From Microbacterium oxydans (GTDB lineage: Bacteria; Actinomycetota; Actinomycetes; Actinomycetales; Microbacteriaceae): a stretch of 64,000 bases of DNA. Where the stretch lies: contig NZ_CP092891.1 of the NCBI RefSeq assembly GCF_026559675.1, positions 3,348,001 to 3,412,000 of the forward strand. The letters are read 5' to 3'. The notes under the pieces are model-generated. The model was not told where the DNA came from, did no database searches, and saw only the letters and a list, made by a program, of their open reading frames with translations. The number at the start of each line of letters is the position of its first letter. The stretch's first letter is position 1. The position numbers were made by a program, and so were the translations under genes. Below, piece after piece: positions 17,889 through 26,343 of this stretch.

Positions 17889-18566
17889 ATGGCAGTGACG
17901 GACGACGCGATCGAGAAGATCAAGGCGATGATCGTGTCCGGCGAGCTCGCCCCCGGCGACCGCCTCCCCCCGGAGAAGGAGCTGTCGGAACGGCTCGGCC
18001 TGTCCCGCAGCTCCCTCCGCGAGGCCGTCAAGGCTCTCGAGGTGATCCGCGTGCTCGACGTGCGCCGCGGTGACGGCACCTACGTGACGAGCCTGGAGCC
18101 GCACCTGCTGCTGGAGGCGATCTCGTTCGTCGTCGACATGCACGACGACGACTCGATGCTCGAGATCTTCGCGGTGCGACGGATGCTGGAGTCGCAGGCC
18201 ACCGGGCTGGCCGCCACGCTCGGCACGGACGAGCAGATCGTGGAACTGCAGCGCGAGGTCGACGGCATCGACGCGTCGGTCAGCATCGAGGAGCTCGTCG
18301 ACCACGACATCCGCTTCCATCGGGACATCGTGGCGATGGCCGGCAACGCGTATCTCGCGAGCCTGATCGAGCACCTGAGCAGTCAGACGGTGCGGGCGCG
18401 CGCCTGGCGCGGTCTCACCGAGACCGGGGCCGTGGAGCGCACGCTCTCGGAGCACCGGGCGATCTCGGATGCCATCGCCCAGCGCGACCCCGCCCTGGCG
18501 ACCTCTCTCACCACCGCGCACATCGCCGGCATCGAGCGCTGGCTGCGCCACGCGACCTCTCCCTGA
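17889..18566 (+). CDS. GntR/FadR-family regulator of the fuconate genes
   Basis: 225 residues. The winged helix has LPPEKELSERLGLSRSSLREAV (split at residue ~40), and the FCD domain carries conserved acidic and His positions such as HDIRFHRDIV. It is divergent from the lactonase. An 11-bp motif next to its start is repeated in the fucD/hydrolase promoter region, so it probably represses the whole cluster and is released by a sugar acid. The ligand is not shown by sequence. Confidence 0.88.
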   Translation: MAVTDDAIEKIKAMIVSGELAPGDRLPPEKELSERLGLSRSSLREAVKALEVIRVLDVRRGDGTYVTSLEPHLLLEAISFVVDMHDDDSMLEIFAVRRMLESQATGLAATLGTDEQIVELQREVDGIDASVSIEELVDHDIRFHRDIVAMAGNAYLASLIEHLSSQTVRARAWRGLTETGAVERTLSEHRAISDAIAQRDPALATSLTTAHIAGIERWLRHATSP

Positions 18567-18642
18567 GCGCCGGTCGACGCACCCCGGACGAGTGGCCTGC
18601 GGACCACCGGAAGAGGGCCTGCCGCGCCGGCTCTCCCGGGTG

Positions 18643-18648
18643 TACGGT
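18643..18648 (+). promoter_or_regulatory. -10 element TACGGT of a leaderless promoter
   Basis: Ends 6 nt before the ATG at 18655; no Shine-Dalgarno is present upstream of that gene. Confidence 0.5.
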
Positions 18649-18654
18649 CGCCGC

Positions 18655-19011
18655 ATGATCGCCGACGATCCCACCCTGACCAACCCCGACCACTACCGCA
18701 CGCTCTGGGAGAACGAGCACGTCCGCGTGCTCGAGTACACCGACGTCCCGGGCGACGCGACGACCCCGCACGACCATCCCAACTCGGTCATGGTCACCCT
18801 CAGCGACTTCTCCCGTCGCCTCCGCGCGGGCGAGCGGACGTTCGACACGACCCTCACCACCGGGCAGGCCGTCTGGCTTCCCGCGCAGCGCCACTCCGGC
18901 GAGAACACCGGCACGACGCCGACGCACACGATCCTCATCGAGCTGAAGGGCGACGCGGCCGGAGAGCCGACGGACGCGCACCTCGGTCCCGAGCATCCCG
19001 CCGCGGCGTGA
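18655..19011 (+). CDS. Cupin-domain protein
   Basis: 118 residues forming one cupin barrel. The first conserved motif is visible as PHDHPNSVMVTL and the second around WLPAQRHSGENTG. It resembles small cytosolic cupins annotated as beta-alanine degradation protein BauB or unknown. Function and ligand are not established. The ATG lies 6 nt after a -10-like TACGGT, so a separate promoter from the upstream regulator is likely. The PLP enzyme follows after 42 bp. Confidence 0.8.
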   Translation: MIADDPTLTNPDHYRTLWENEHVRVLEYTDVPGDATTPHDHPNSVMVTLSDFSRRLRAGERTFDTTLTTGQAVWLPAQRHSGENTGTTPTHTILIELKGDAAGEPTDAHLGPEHPAAA

Positions 19012-19040
19012 CCGGCCCGAGAGGTGGCTGCACCGGCCGG

Positions 19041-19046
19041 TAGTCT
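19041..19046 (+). promoter_or_regulatory. -10 element TAGTCT of a leaderless promoter
   Basis: Ends 7 nt before the ATG at 19054; no Shine-Dalgarno is visible. Confidence 0.5.
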
Positions 19047-19053
19047 CGATGGC

Positions 19054-20112
19054 ATGAGCGACTGGACCAGCACCGCGATCGCCCTGCTGGAAGCCGACGC
19101 GAACCGCAGCGCCGACACGCACCTGCACCTGTTCCCACTGCCGCCGGAGTGGGGCATCGACCTGTATCTGAAGGACGAGTCCGTCCACCCCACCGGATCG
19201 CTCAAGCACCGCCTCGCGCGCTCGCTCCTGCTCTACGGCCTCGTCAACGGCCGCATCCGCGAGGACACCACGCTCGTGGAGTCGTCGAGCGGATCGACCG
19301 CGGTGTCCGAGGCGTACTTCGCCCGCATGCTGGGGCTGCCGTTCATCACCGTCGTGCCGCGCTCGACGGTGCAGGAGAAGATCGACCTCATCGAGTTCTA
19401 CGGCGGCACCTGCCACTTCGTGGACCGCGCGGAGGACATGTCGCCCGAGGCGCAGCGCCTGGCGTCCGACTGCACGGGCCACTACCTCGACCAGTTCACG
19501 TTCGCGGAGCGCGCGACCGACTGGCGCGGCAACAACAACATCGCCGAGAGCGTGTTCAGCCAGCTCTCCCAGGAGCGGCATCCGATCCCCACCTGGATCG
19601 TGACCGGCGCCGGCACCGGCGGCACGAGCGCCACGTTCGGCCGCTACGTGAAGTACCGTCGCCACGACACGAAGGTCGCGGTCGTCGACCCGGAGGGGTC
19701 GGCGTTCTACGACGGATGGGCCGGCACCGTGGACCCGCCGGCCGGGCGTCCGAGTCGCATCGAGGGCATCGGCCGCCCGCAGGTCGAGGCCTCGTTCGTG
19801 CCGACCGTGATCGACGAGATGATCCGCGTGCCCGATGCCGGGTCCATCGCCGCGATCCGGATGCTGCGCGAGCGCACCCTGCACTGGGCCGGCGGCTCGA
19901 CCGGCACGAACCTTTACGGCGCGTTCCAGCTCATCGCCCGGATGCGGGCCGCGGGCGAGACCGGCAGCGTCGTGACCCTGATCTGCGACAGCGGGGTCCG
20001 CTACGCCGGCACGTACTACTCGGACGAGTGGGTCGCAGCGCAGGGCTGGGACCTCGCCCCGCACCGCGCGCGGCTGGAGTCGTTCCTGGAGTCCGGCACC
20101 TGGGTGGAGTGA
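19054..20112 (+). CDS. PLP-dependent cysteine synthase-family protein, Cds1-like cysteine desulfhydrase
   Basis: 352 residues of the fold-type II PLP enzymes. The cofactor lysine lies in [11 protein letters not shown], the substrate loop in [12 protein letters not shown] and the phosphate-binding GTGGT in [11 protein letters not shown]. The wording is closer to the actinobacterial Cds1 subgroup (L-cysteine to pyruvate, H2S and ammonia) than to CysK. Synthase activity cannot be excluded. It has a probable leaderless promoter of its own. An ACT-domain protein follows. Confidence 0.8.
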   Translation: MSDWTSTAIALLEADANRSADTHLHLFPLPPEWGIDLYLKDESVHPTGSLKHRLARSLLLYGLVNGRIREDTTLVESSSGSTAVSEAYFARMLGLPFITVVPRSTVQEKIDLIEFYGGTCHFVDRAEDMSPEAQRLASDCTGHYLDQFTFAERATDWRGNNNIAESVFSQLSQERHPIPTWIVTGAGTGGTSATFGRYVKYRRHDTKVAVVDPEGSAFYDGWAGTVDPPAGRPSRIEGIGRPQVEASFVPTVIDEMIRVPDAGSIAAIRMLRERTLHWAGGSTGTNLYGAFQLIARMRAAGETGSVVTLICDSGVRYAGTYYSDEWVAAQGWDLAPHRARLESFLESGTWVE

Positions 20113-20123
20113 GACCTGCGGGC

Positions 20124-20129
20124 TACGCT
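20124..20129 (+). promoter_or_regulatory. -10 element TACGCT of a leaderless promoter
   Basis: Ends 6 nt before the ATG at 20136. Confidence 0.5.
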
Positions 20130-20135
20130 GGCCGC

Positions 20136-20651
20136 ATGACTACTCTGATCCTCACCGTCGCGGGTGCAGACCGTCCTGGCCTCGTGGCCGCCGTCGCCGA
20201 TGTCGTGGATGCGCACGGCGGCAACTGGGAGAACAGCTCGCTGGCCGAGCTCGCCGGCACGTTCGCGGGCGTGATCGAGGTCTCGGTCGCGGACGAGCGG
20301 TCGAGCGACCTGCAGTCCGCGTTGCGGGGGCTGCAGGGACAGGGGCTGCTCACGCTCGCGGTGCTCACGGGCACGCCGGATGCCGCCGCCGCCGACGATC
20401 AGCTGCTCGAGATCCAGGTGCTGGGCAACGATCGACCCGGCATCGTGCGGGAGGTCTCGACCGTGCTGAGCGCCCACGCCCTGAGCATCGAGGAGCTTGC
20501 GACCGAGACGCGGGATGCCGCGATGGCCGGGGGCCGCCTGTTCGAGGCATCCGTGGTGGCGAAGGTGCCGGCATCCGTCGATCTGGATACGCTGCGCGAC
20601 GACCTCGAGCGCCTCGCCGCCGAGATCCAGGTCGACATCACCCTCGGCTGA
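20136..20651 (+). CDS. Double ACT-domain protein, GcvR-like
   Basis: 171 residues with two ACT domains. The first starts at ILTVAGADRPGLVAAVADVV and the second repeats as IQVLGNDRPGIVREVSTVL near residue 90. The arrangement is that of the glycine-cleavage regulator GcvR and related amino-acid sensing proteins; there is no DNA-binding or catalytic domain. It may sense an amino acid linked to the neighbouring cysteine enzyme, but this is only inferred from proximity. Confidence 0.8.
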   Translation: MTTLILTVAGADRPGLVAAVADVVDAHGGNWENSSLAELAGTFAGVIEVSVADERSSDLQSALRGLQGQGLLTLAVLTGTPDAAAADDQLLEIQVLGNDRPGIVREVSTVLSAHALSIEELATETRDAAMAGGRLFEASVVAKVPASVDLDTLRDDLERLAAEIQVDITLG

Positions 20652-20676
20652 GCGGGGCCCGCCGAGGATCAGCACC

Positions 20677-20728
20677 CGGACGTGGAGAAGGCCGCCGCTC
20701 CGAAGAACGGCGGCCTTCTTCACGTCCG
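20677..20728. terminator. Strong bidirectional terminator hairpin
   Basis: A 21-bp stem (20677-20697 with 20708-20728, one mismatch) and a 10-nt loop, with AAGGCCGCCG/CGGCGGCCTT at the top. It lies between the convergent ACT-protein and aldo/keto reductase genes. Confidence 0.9.
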
Positions 20729-20731
20729 GCC

Positions 20732-21745
20732 TCAGACCAGACGGGACTTCGGCGAGACCGAGTAGGTGCCTTCGGCGTCGCGATTGACCGTGTCGCCCAG
20801 GGCGTCGTCGATCGCAGCCATCGTGTCGGCGTCGAGCTTCACGCCCGAGGCCTTGACCGTCTCGGCGAGCTGCTCCGGACGGGAGGCTCCGACCAGCGCG
20901 GCCGCCACGTTCGGGTTCTGCAGCACCCACGCGATCGCGAGCTGCGGCATCGAGAGTCCGGCCTGCTCGGCGATCGGCTTCAGACGCTGCACGGCGGTGA
21001 GGATGTCGTCCCGCAGCAGCGCCTTGATGAAGTCGGAGCCGCTGTGCGGATCGGTCGCGCGCGAGCCCTCCGGCACCGGCTGGCCCGGCAGGTACTTGCC
21101 GCTGAGCACGCCCTGCGCCATCGGCGACCAGACGATCTGCGAGATGCCGAGCTCTTCGGAGGCGGGCACGACCTTGCCCTCGATCACGCGCCACAGCATG
21201 GAGTACTGCGGCTGGTTCGAGATGAGCTGGATGCCCAGCTGCTTCGCCAGCGCGTGTCCCTCGCGCAGCTGCTCGGCCGTCCACTCCGAGACGCCGATGT
21301 AGAGCGCCTTGCCCTGGCGGACGACGTCGGCGAACGCCTGGAACGTCTCCTCCAGCGGGGTCTCGTAATCGAAGCGGTGGGCCTGGTACAGGTCGACGTA
21401 GTCGGTGCCGAGACGCTGCAGCGAGCCGTTGATCGACTCGAAGATGTGCTTGCGGCTCAGGCCGGTGTCGTTCGGACCCTTCGGACCGGTCGGGAAGTAG
21501 ACCTTCGTGAAGATCTCCAGACCCTCGCGGCGCTGCCCCTCCAGAGCCTTTCCGAGGACGACCTCGGCGGCCGTGTTGGCGTACGTGTCGGCGGTGTCGA
21601 ACGTGGTGATTCCGGCGTCGAGGGCGGCATGAACGGTCTTCACGGCGGCGTCGTCGCCGACCTGCGAGGCGTGGGTGACCCAGTTGCCGTAGGTGATCTC
21701 CGAGACCTTGAGACCGCTGTTGCCGAGATAGCGATAGTTGACCAT
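20732..21745 (-). CDS. Aldo/keto reductase
   Basis: 337 residues forming an (alpha/beta)8 AKR. The catalytic tetrad is visible: Asp in TFDTADTYA, Lys in IFTKVYF and His in LYQAHRFD, with the Tyr in TADTYA. The N-terminus MVNYRYLGNSGLKVSEITYGNW resembles the Kv-beta-like/YghZ group. It uses NADPH in known relatives. The substrate is unknown; a role in sugar metabolism is possible given the nearby fuconate cluster but is not supported by co-transcription. A leaderless -10 (TAGCGT) precedes the start. Confidence 0.88.
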   Translation of the reverse strand: MVNYRYLGNSGLKVSEITYGNWVTHASQVGDDAAVKTVHAALDAGITTFDTADTYANTAAEVVLGKALEGQRREGLEIFTKVYFPTGPKGPNDTGLSRKHIFESINGSLQRLGTDYVDLYQAHRFDYETPLEETFQAFADVVRQGKALYIGVSEWTAEQLREGHALAKQLGIQLISNQPQYSMLWRVIEGKVVPASEELGISQIVWSPMAQGVLSGKYLPGQPVPEGSRATDPHSGSDFIKALLRDDILTAVQRLKPIAEQAGLSMPQLAIAWVLQNPNVAAALVGASRPEQLAETVKASGVKLDADTMAAIDDALGDTVNRDAEGTYSVSPKSRLV

Positions 21746-21751
21746 GGATCC

Positions 21752-21757
21752 ACGCTA
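21752..21757 (-). promoter_or_regulatory. -10 element TAGCGT of a leaderless promoter (minus strand)
   Basis: Ends 6 nt before the ATG at 21745. Confidence 0.45.
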
Positions 21758-21798
21758 CTGGCTGGCTCGGAGGGCGGGGTCGGATGCGGCGTCCGAAG

Positions 21799-22293
21799 TC
21801 AGGCGACGGCGCGGGCCGGGCGCTGGCGCACAGCCCGCACGACGCCCACGACGACGAGGGCGACCGCGGAGAGAGCGCTCACGGCGTAGAGCGGCCGCGC
21901 CCAGGGCGAGTAGTCGGCACCGCTGATCCCGAAGGTGTCGGCGAGCGCCATGCCGGCGCCGAACGAGGCGGCGAAATAGCCGATCGTCCCGAGCATCAGC
22001 AGCACCAGGAACCCGATCGTCGGCACCAGGGGATGTGCGCCCGCACCGATGGAGACCACAGCGAGCACCACGGCGAGGACCACGCCGATGCCGAGGATGA
22101 AGAACATCGCGCCCTCGCTGAGGCTCTCCCCCGCATTCGCCATCTCGGAGTCGATCTCGTCGAGCGTGAGGCCGGGTGCCGCGGCGAGGGGATTGAGCAC
22201 GAGGATCTGGACCGCGGCGAAGGCCGCGTAGGCCGTGACGGCGAGCACGCCCACGATCGAGATCCCCAGGGTCTGTCGCCGCATCCGGTTCAT
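21799..22293 (-). CDS. Hypothetical four-TM membrane protein
   Basis: 164 residues with membrane segments near residues 10-32, 62-85, 90-112 and 130-155, and an extracytoplasmic loop after TM1 (LTLDEIDSEM). I recognise no family. It begins 9 nt after the stop of the MocR regulator on the same strand, so the two are probably co-transcribed and it is a candidate regulatory target. Confidence 0.75.
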   Translation of the reverse strand: MNRMRRQTLGISIVGVLAVTAYAAFAAVQILVLNPLAAAPGLTLDEIDSEMANAGESLSEGAMFFILGIGVVLAVVLAVVSIGAGAHPLVPTIGFLVLLMLGTIGYFAASFGAGMALADTFGISGADYSPWARPLYAVSALSAVALVVVGVVRAVRQRPARAVA

Positions 22294-22302
22294 GCGGTCA
22301 CC

Positions 22303-23802
22303 CTAGGCAGGTCCGCTGAGAGAGTCCCGATACTCGCGCCAGGCCGCACCGAGCCGACGGATCCCCTCGGCGAGCACGTCGTCCGGCGCCGTGAAGGGGA
22401 TGCGGATGTGGTCGTCGGGCGAGGCCGACACCGCGAAGGCGGCGCTCCCCGCGATCGAGACGCCGTGCGCGGCGGCGGTCCTCGCGAGCGCGGCCGCGGA
22501 CCCCGCGGGCACTCGCACCCACAGCGACAGTCCACCGCGCGGCGGCTCGACCGCCCAGTCGGGCAGGTGCTCGGCCATGAGGGTCTGCAGCAGTCGCAGA
22601 CGCTCCTGGTGGATCCGGCTGTTCGCCCGGCGGAGGTCGTCGACGCGCGCGATCAGATCCAGCGCGAGCAGCTGACCGGGCACGCTCGTGGACTGGTCGG
22701 CGAGCTGCCGCGCACCGCGCAGGCGACGCACGAGCACGGGGTCGGCCCGCAGCCATCCGATCCGCAGGCCGGCCCACACCCACTTCGACACGGACTCGAC
22801 GACGATGACCGGGGCGTCGGCGCGCTCGGCGGCGAGGGTGGGTGGCACGACGCCGTCGAAGGAGATCCCGGCGAGCACGCGGTCCTCGATCACCGGCACC
22901 CCGTACTGCGCGGCGAGCTCGGCGACACGATGCCGAGCGGCGGCCGGGAGGCGCGAGCCCGTCGGGTTCTGGTGGTGCGGATTGAGCGCGACGACGACGG
23001 GCCGCAACCGGGCCAGCGCCTGTTCGAGGGCGTCGACGTCGAGCCCGTCGGGACCCATCGGGATGCCGTGCACCGTGCCGCCGCGGAGGCCGACCGAGTC
23101 GGTGACCCCCGGCCACGTGATCTCCTCGGCGAGGACGATGTCGCCCGGACCGACGAGGGCGTTGACCACCAGGCTGATGGCCTGCTGCGCACCGTGGGTG
23201 ACGAGGATCTGCTCCGGTGTGGTCGGCGTCCCCTCGGCGGAGTACATGTCCGCGATGAGGGTGCGCAGGGCGGGGAGTCCGGCCGGGTCGGTCTCGGGCA
23301 GCAGGGCGATATCCAGCCTCGGCTCGTGATCGCGGATGAGCTGCACGCCGAGGTCGGAGATCTGCGGGACGGTGCGCAGCAGATCGATCGCATTCGGGAG
23401 CGCGGAGAACAGGGCCTCACCCCGGCCGGGACGCTGCACGGACGCGACAGGCGCGACCGCACCGGCGATGCGGGTGCCGCTCCCCTGACGCCGTTCGACG
23501 AGTCCGCGTTCGGCGAGGTCCGTGTAGGCCGCGACGACCGTGCCGCGGGAGACGGAGCTCGCAGCCGCGAGCGTGCGCTCGGCGGGCAGCCGGTCGCCGG
23601 AACGCAGCTCGCCGTTCGCGATCAGCGCCTCGATGCCGCGGGCGAGTCGCGTCGCGAGGGTGCCGTCGCCGTGCGTCCAGCGGCCGAGCCGCGCGGAGAG
23701 CACGCCCGAGGAGACCTCACCGGCGCGCACCAGGTTCGTGGAATCATCCGTGGCCGATCCGTGGTCCACCGGCCGATCATTGGCCCTGTCATCGGAGCTC
23801 AT
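22303..23802 (-). CDS. MocR-family regulator (GntR HTH fused to aminotransferase domain)
   Basis: 499 residues. An N-terminal winged helix (SGDRLPAERTLAAASSVSRGTV, split near residue 80) is joined to a type-I aminotransferase-like domain. The PLP lysine is in ESVSKWVWAGLRIGW and the substrate region in NPHHQNPTGS. MocR proteins use PLP or PLP adducts to switch transcription. No pdxS/pdxT genes lie beside it, so a PdxR role is not supported here. It is divergent from a small ORF, and TTGGACCAAT repeats in the space between them are likely operators. Confidence 0.88.
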   Translation of the reverse strand: MSSDDRANDRPVDHGSATDDSTNLVRAGEVSSGVLSARLGRWTHGDGTLATRLARGIEALIANGELRSGDRLPAERTLAAASSVSRGTVVAAYTDLAERGLVERRQGSGTRIAGAVAPVASVQRPGRGEALFSALPNAIDLLRTVPQISDLGVQLIRDHEPRLDIALLPETDPAGLPALRTLIADMYSAEGTPTTPEQILVTHGAQQAISLVVNALVGPGDIVLAEEITWPGVTDSVGLRGGTVHGIPMGPDGLDVDALEQALARLRPVVVALNPHHQNPTGSRLPAAARHRVAELAAQYGVPVIEDRVLAGISFDGVVPPTLAAERADAPVIVVESVSKWVWAGLRIGWLRADPVLVRRLRGARQLADQSTSVPGQLLALDLIARVDDLRRANSRIHQERLRLLQTLMAEHLPDWAVEPPRGGLSLWVRVPAGSAAALARTAAAHGVSIAGSAAFAVSASPDDHIRIPFTAPDDVLAEGIRRLGAAWREYRDSLSGPA

Positions 23803-23813
23803 GAGACCTGATT

Positions 23814-23883
23814 CTGGACCAATGGACGAGAAGATGACCACCCTGATGCACGATCTTGGACCAATCAGCCCGGATTGGACCAT
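23814..23883. promoter_or_regulatory. Three GGACCA(AT) repeats, probable MocR operators
   Basis: CTGGACCAAT (23814-23823), CTTGGACCAAT (23855-23865) and ATTGGACCAT (23874-23883). The first two are 42 bp apart, four helical turns. MocR proteins are known to bind direct repeats. The last two lie inside the divergent small ORF if its start is at 23822. Confidence 0.6.
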
Positions 23884-24163
23884 CGCGGAGCTCATCACGT
23901 GGCTGAGCGACGACGACGCCCGTCCGCACGACCCGGCGCTGCGGCATCCGCTCTCCCTGATCGAGGCGGCCCTGACCGGGGCGCCGTGGTCGCGAACGCC
24001 GTCGACCGTCGCGCTGGTCCGCTCACTGACCCTCGCCGCACCCGGGCACGCCGCGTCCGTGATCGCGGAGGTCCTGCTCCCGCCTCAGAGGCTGTCGCTC
24101 GTCGCGCGAGCGGACGACGACGGGGCGGGCGGGAGCACGACGCCGCAGCGTCAGGTCGCCTGA
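23822..24163 (+). CDS. Small hypothetical protein divergent to MocR
   Basis: 113 residues if started at ATG 23822; ATG 23834 or 23846 are alternatives and none has a clear Shine-Dalgarno. Third codon positions are strongly G/C, as in real genes here. The N-half contains ISPDWTIAELITWLSDDD and the C-half an Ala/Leu-rich helix. I recognise no family. The 3' end overlaps the convergent DUF4407 gene by 13 bp. Operator-like repeats in its first codons would let MocR control it. Confidence 0.5.
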   Translation: MDEKMTTLMHDLGPISPDWTIAELITWLSDDDARPHDPALRHPLSLIEAALTGAPWSRTPSTVALVRSLTLAAPGHAASVIAEVLLPPQRLSLVARADDDGAGGSTTPQRQVA

Positions 24164-25671
24164 GCCGAGGCCGTCGCCGCGGGTGGCGTCGGAGTCGTGA
24201 CGATGTCGGCGCGGTCGCGGAACCCCTCGGCCGTGACCCGGTCGAGGGCGACCTGCTTGCGGATCGCCGCCGCCTTCTCGTACAGGCTCGGGTCGCCGTA
24301 GCTCGTGAGCACCTTCACCAGCACCGGCAGCAGCTCGATCATGAAGAACAGCGCGGCGATGAGGATGTGCGCCCACAGGATCGAGGGCTCCTTCTCGCTC
24401 AGCCGGTTCAGTCCGCTGATCTGGCTGAGGAGGCCCACGGCTCCGGCGTTGCCCTGCGCCACGGCGTCGGCGCGCGCGTTGTACGCGGTGAGCGCCTGGT
24501 CATAGGTCTTGCGGGCGGTCGGCAGCTGCGACTTCGCCTGCTCGCGGTTCTGCGCCTCGGACGAGGAGGTGTTCTCCTTCGCGGCGGTGCCGGCGGCGGC
24601 GAGCTCCTCGTTGGCGGTGCGCAGCTGGGCGGCGAGCGCGTCGTACGTCTGCTGGGCCTCGGCGAGCTGGGCCTTGGCGGCGCTCGAGCTCGCGCCCTCG
24701 CCGTTGACGCCGGTGCAGCCGGGAACGGTCCCGGCGCCCTCACCGGTCAGCTCACACTGGTAGAGCGCGCGGGCCTGGTCGATCACGGTCTGCTGGGCGG
24801 TCATCTTCGCGGTCACGTCGTCGACGGTCGCCTGCGCCGCCGACTCGGTCGCCGACGAGGCGTCGGTCCCTGCCACGATGCCGGTCGCCGCCTGGTTCTC
24901 GAGCTCGGCGACCTTGGCGGTGGCCGCGTCCAGCGCGAGCTTCTCCGGCCCCGACTCGAGTGCCTCCTGGTCGGTCTGCGACTGCGTGATGTTGGTCGAC
25001 GCGACTTCGCGGGCGATGTCGTTGTGGAAGATCTGCAGGACGAGCGGCTCGGCGACGACGAAGCCGATGATCGCGGCCATGATCACACGGGGGATCGCGA
25101 GGCCGATGAGCCGCCAGACGTTGCGCGTCGAGCTCATGGTCGACGTGAGGAAGCGGTCGAGGTTGAAGATGATGAGTGCCCACACGAGCGCGAGCGGCAC
25201 GGCGAGCCACAGGGCTGCCTGCACGCCCGTGGTCAGGGCGAAGAGCATCGAGATCGCCGAGACGAGCGCGGTGCCGGCGAGCACGAAGAACATCTGCACG
25301 AAGCGCGGCGTCTCGCCGGGGACGCGGTCGAGGATCTCGCCCTCTGCGCCACCGAGGATGGCCAGGGTCCGGGCGCGGGAACCGGGCGTGCGCGGCGTGC
25401 GCGCCTTGCGGGGCCGGCGCAGGCGGGGCGCGCGCGGTGGCCTCACCGGGGCGGGCTCTGCAGCGGTCGACTCGTCAGCAGCGAGGGCATCGGCGATCGG
25501 GGTCGCCTCGGACGGCACGGATGCGGACGTCGCACGGGTGGCGTCGTCGGTGCCGGTGGGCTCGAACTCGCGCAGGAAGTCGAGGTCATCCGTGACGGCG
25601 TCGGGTTCGCTGTCGAGGATGATCCGACCCTGCGAGTCGTAGCGACCCGGTCGATGGGCGGAATAGGGCAT
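24151..25671 (-). CDS. DUF4407-domain membrane protein
   Basis: 506 residues. A ~110-residue charged N-terminus includes a Pro/Arg-rich basic stretch. It is followed by three membrane segments (about residues 125-215), a long Ala/Gln/Glu-rich coiled coil (about 240-420), a fourth membrane segment (about 435-460) and a cytoplasmic tail. This layout matches DUF4407 proteins of unknown function. The central region, with two cysteines (QCEL, GCTG), would face outside. A leaderless -10 (TAGATT) precedes its start. Confidence 0.85.
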   Translation of the reverse strand: MPYSAHRPGRYDSQGRIILDSEPDAVTDDLDFLREFEPTGTDDATRATSASVPSEATPIADALAADESTAAEPAPVRPPRAPRLRRPRKARTPRTPGSRARTLAILGGAEGEILDRVPGETPRFVQMFFVLAGTALVSAISMLFALTTGVQAALWLAVPLALVWALIIFNLDRFLTSTMSSTRNVWRLIGLAIPRVIMAAIIGFVVAEPLVLQIFHNDIAREVASTNITQSQTDQEALESGPEKLALDAATAKVAELENQAATGIVAGTDASSATESAAQATVDDVTAKMTAQQTVIDQARALYQCELTGEGAGTVPGCTGVNGEGASSSAAKAQLAEAQQTYDALAAQLRTANEELAAAGTAAKENTSSSEAQNREQAKSQLPTARKTYDQALTAYNARADAVAQGNAGAVGLLSQISGLNRLSEKEPSILWAHILIAALFFMIELLPVLVKVLTSYGDPSLYEKAAAIRKQVALDRVTAEGFRDRADIVTTPTPPAATASAQAT

Positions 25672-25677
25672 TCGAAC

Positions 25678-25683
25678 AATCTA
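25678..25683 (-). promoter_or_regulatory. -10 element TAGATT of a leaderless promoter (minus strand)
   Basis: Ends 6 nt before the ATG at 25671 of the DUF4407 gene. Confidence 0.55.
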
Positions 25684-25757
25684 CGAAATGTCGCCTGTGC
25701 ATCGCGTGGAAGAGTGCTTTGAGCGACTCACAGGTTGGATCACGGAACCGGGCCGGA

Positions 25758-26339
25758 TCACTCCGCGGGAAGCAGTCGATCGAGAGCCGCGGCATACGCG
25801 GACAGGCCCTCGTCGAGCGTGAAGTGCCCGGCGGCGGCGAGCGTGCCGAGCCCGTGGATCAGACCCCAGAGCGCCACGACGTCGGTCGGTCGGTCGAGGC
25901 CGACCGCGGCGGCCCCCTCGGCGAGCACGGCCTCGAGTCCGTCGATCAGCGGTGCCATCGTCGGGGTCGGAGATCCGGGCACGCAGACGGTCGGGTCGTA
26001 GACGGCATCGAACGCATGCGGATGCTCGACGGCGAAGCGGACGTATGCGGAGCCGCCGTCGGCGAGTGCGGCCCGCGGGGTCGGCGCCTTCTCCGCCGCC
26101 GAGCGGACCTGATGGAGGAGATCGGCCATGGCGCGCTCGGCGATCGCCTTGAGCAGACCGAGCCGGTCGGAGAAGTGGTGGTACGGGGCGTTGTGGCTGA
26201 CGTTCGCGGCCCGGGCGACCTCGCGCAGGCTGATCTCCGCCGCGGGCATCAGCTCCAGCAGCTGCATGGCGGCGTCTTCCAGGGCACGGGCGAGATCGCC
26301 GTGGTGGTAGCCGTCCTTCGAACTTGACATGAGCAACAT
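25758..26339 (-). CDS. TetR/AcrR-family regulator
   Basis: 193 residues. The HTH is visible as ISLREVARAANVSHNAPYHHFSDR (split near residue 45). The C-terminal ligand domain is helical and family-divergent. The start is uncertain: ATG 26339 sits 3 nt after AGGAG, ATG 26330 sits 12 nt after it. It is divergent from a flavodoxin-like oxidoreductase with a repeated CTTGACACTGTCCA element between them, so it probably represses that enzyme in response to an electrophile or quinone. That effector is a guess. Confidence 0.85.
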   Translation of the reverse strand: MLLMSSSKDGYHHGDLARALEDAAMQLLELMPAAEISLREVARAANVSHNAPYHHFSDRLGLLKAIAERAMADLLHQVRSAAEKAPTPRAALADGGSAYVRFAVEHPHAFDAVYDPTVCVPGSPTPTMAPLIDGLEAVLAEGAAAVGLDRPTDVVALWGLIHGLGTLAAAGHFTLDEGLSAYAAALDRLLPAE

Positions 26340-26343
26340 TGTC

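Noticed and set aside
20732..21745. Aldo/keto reductase as the missing L-fucose dehydrogenase
   Set aside because: It is in a different transcription unit, its start region belongs to the Kv-beta-like group, and no fuconate operator is seen upstream.
22303..23802. Assignment of the MocR protein as PdxR (vitamin B6 regulator)
   Set aside because: No pdxS/pdxT genes are adjacent, and MocR members have many targets.
21784..23811. 675-codon plus-strand open frame opposite the MocR gene
   Set aside because: Shadow frame; the MocR PLP-lysine and HTH motifs are on the minus strand.
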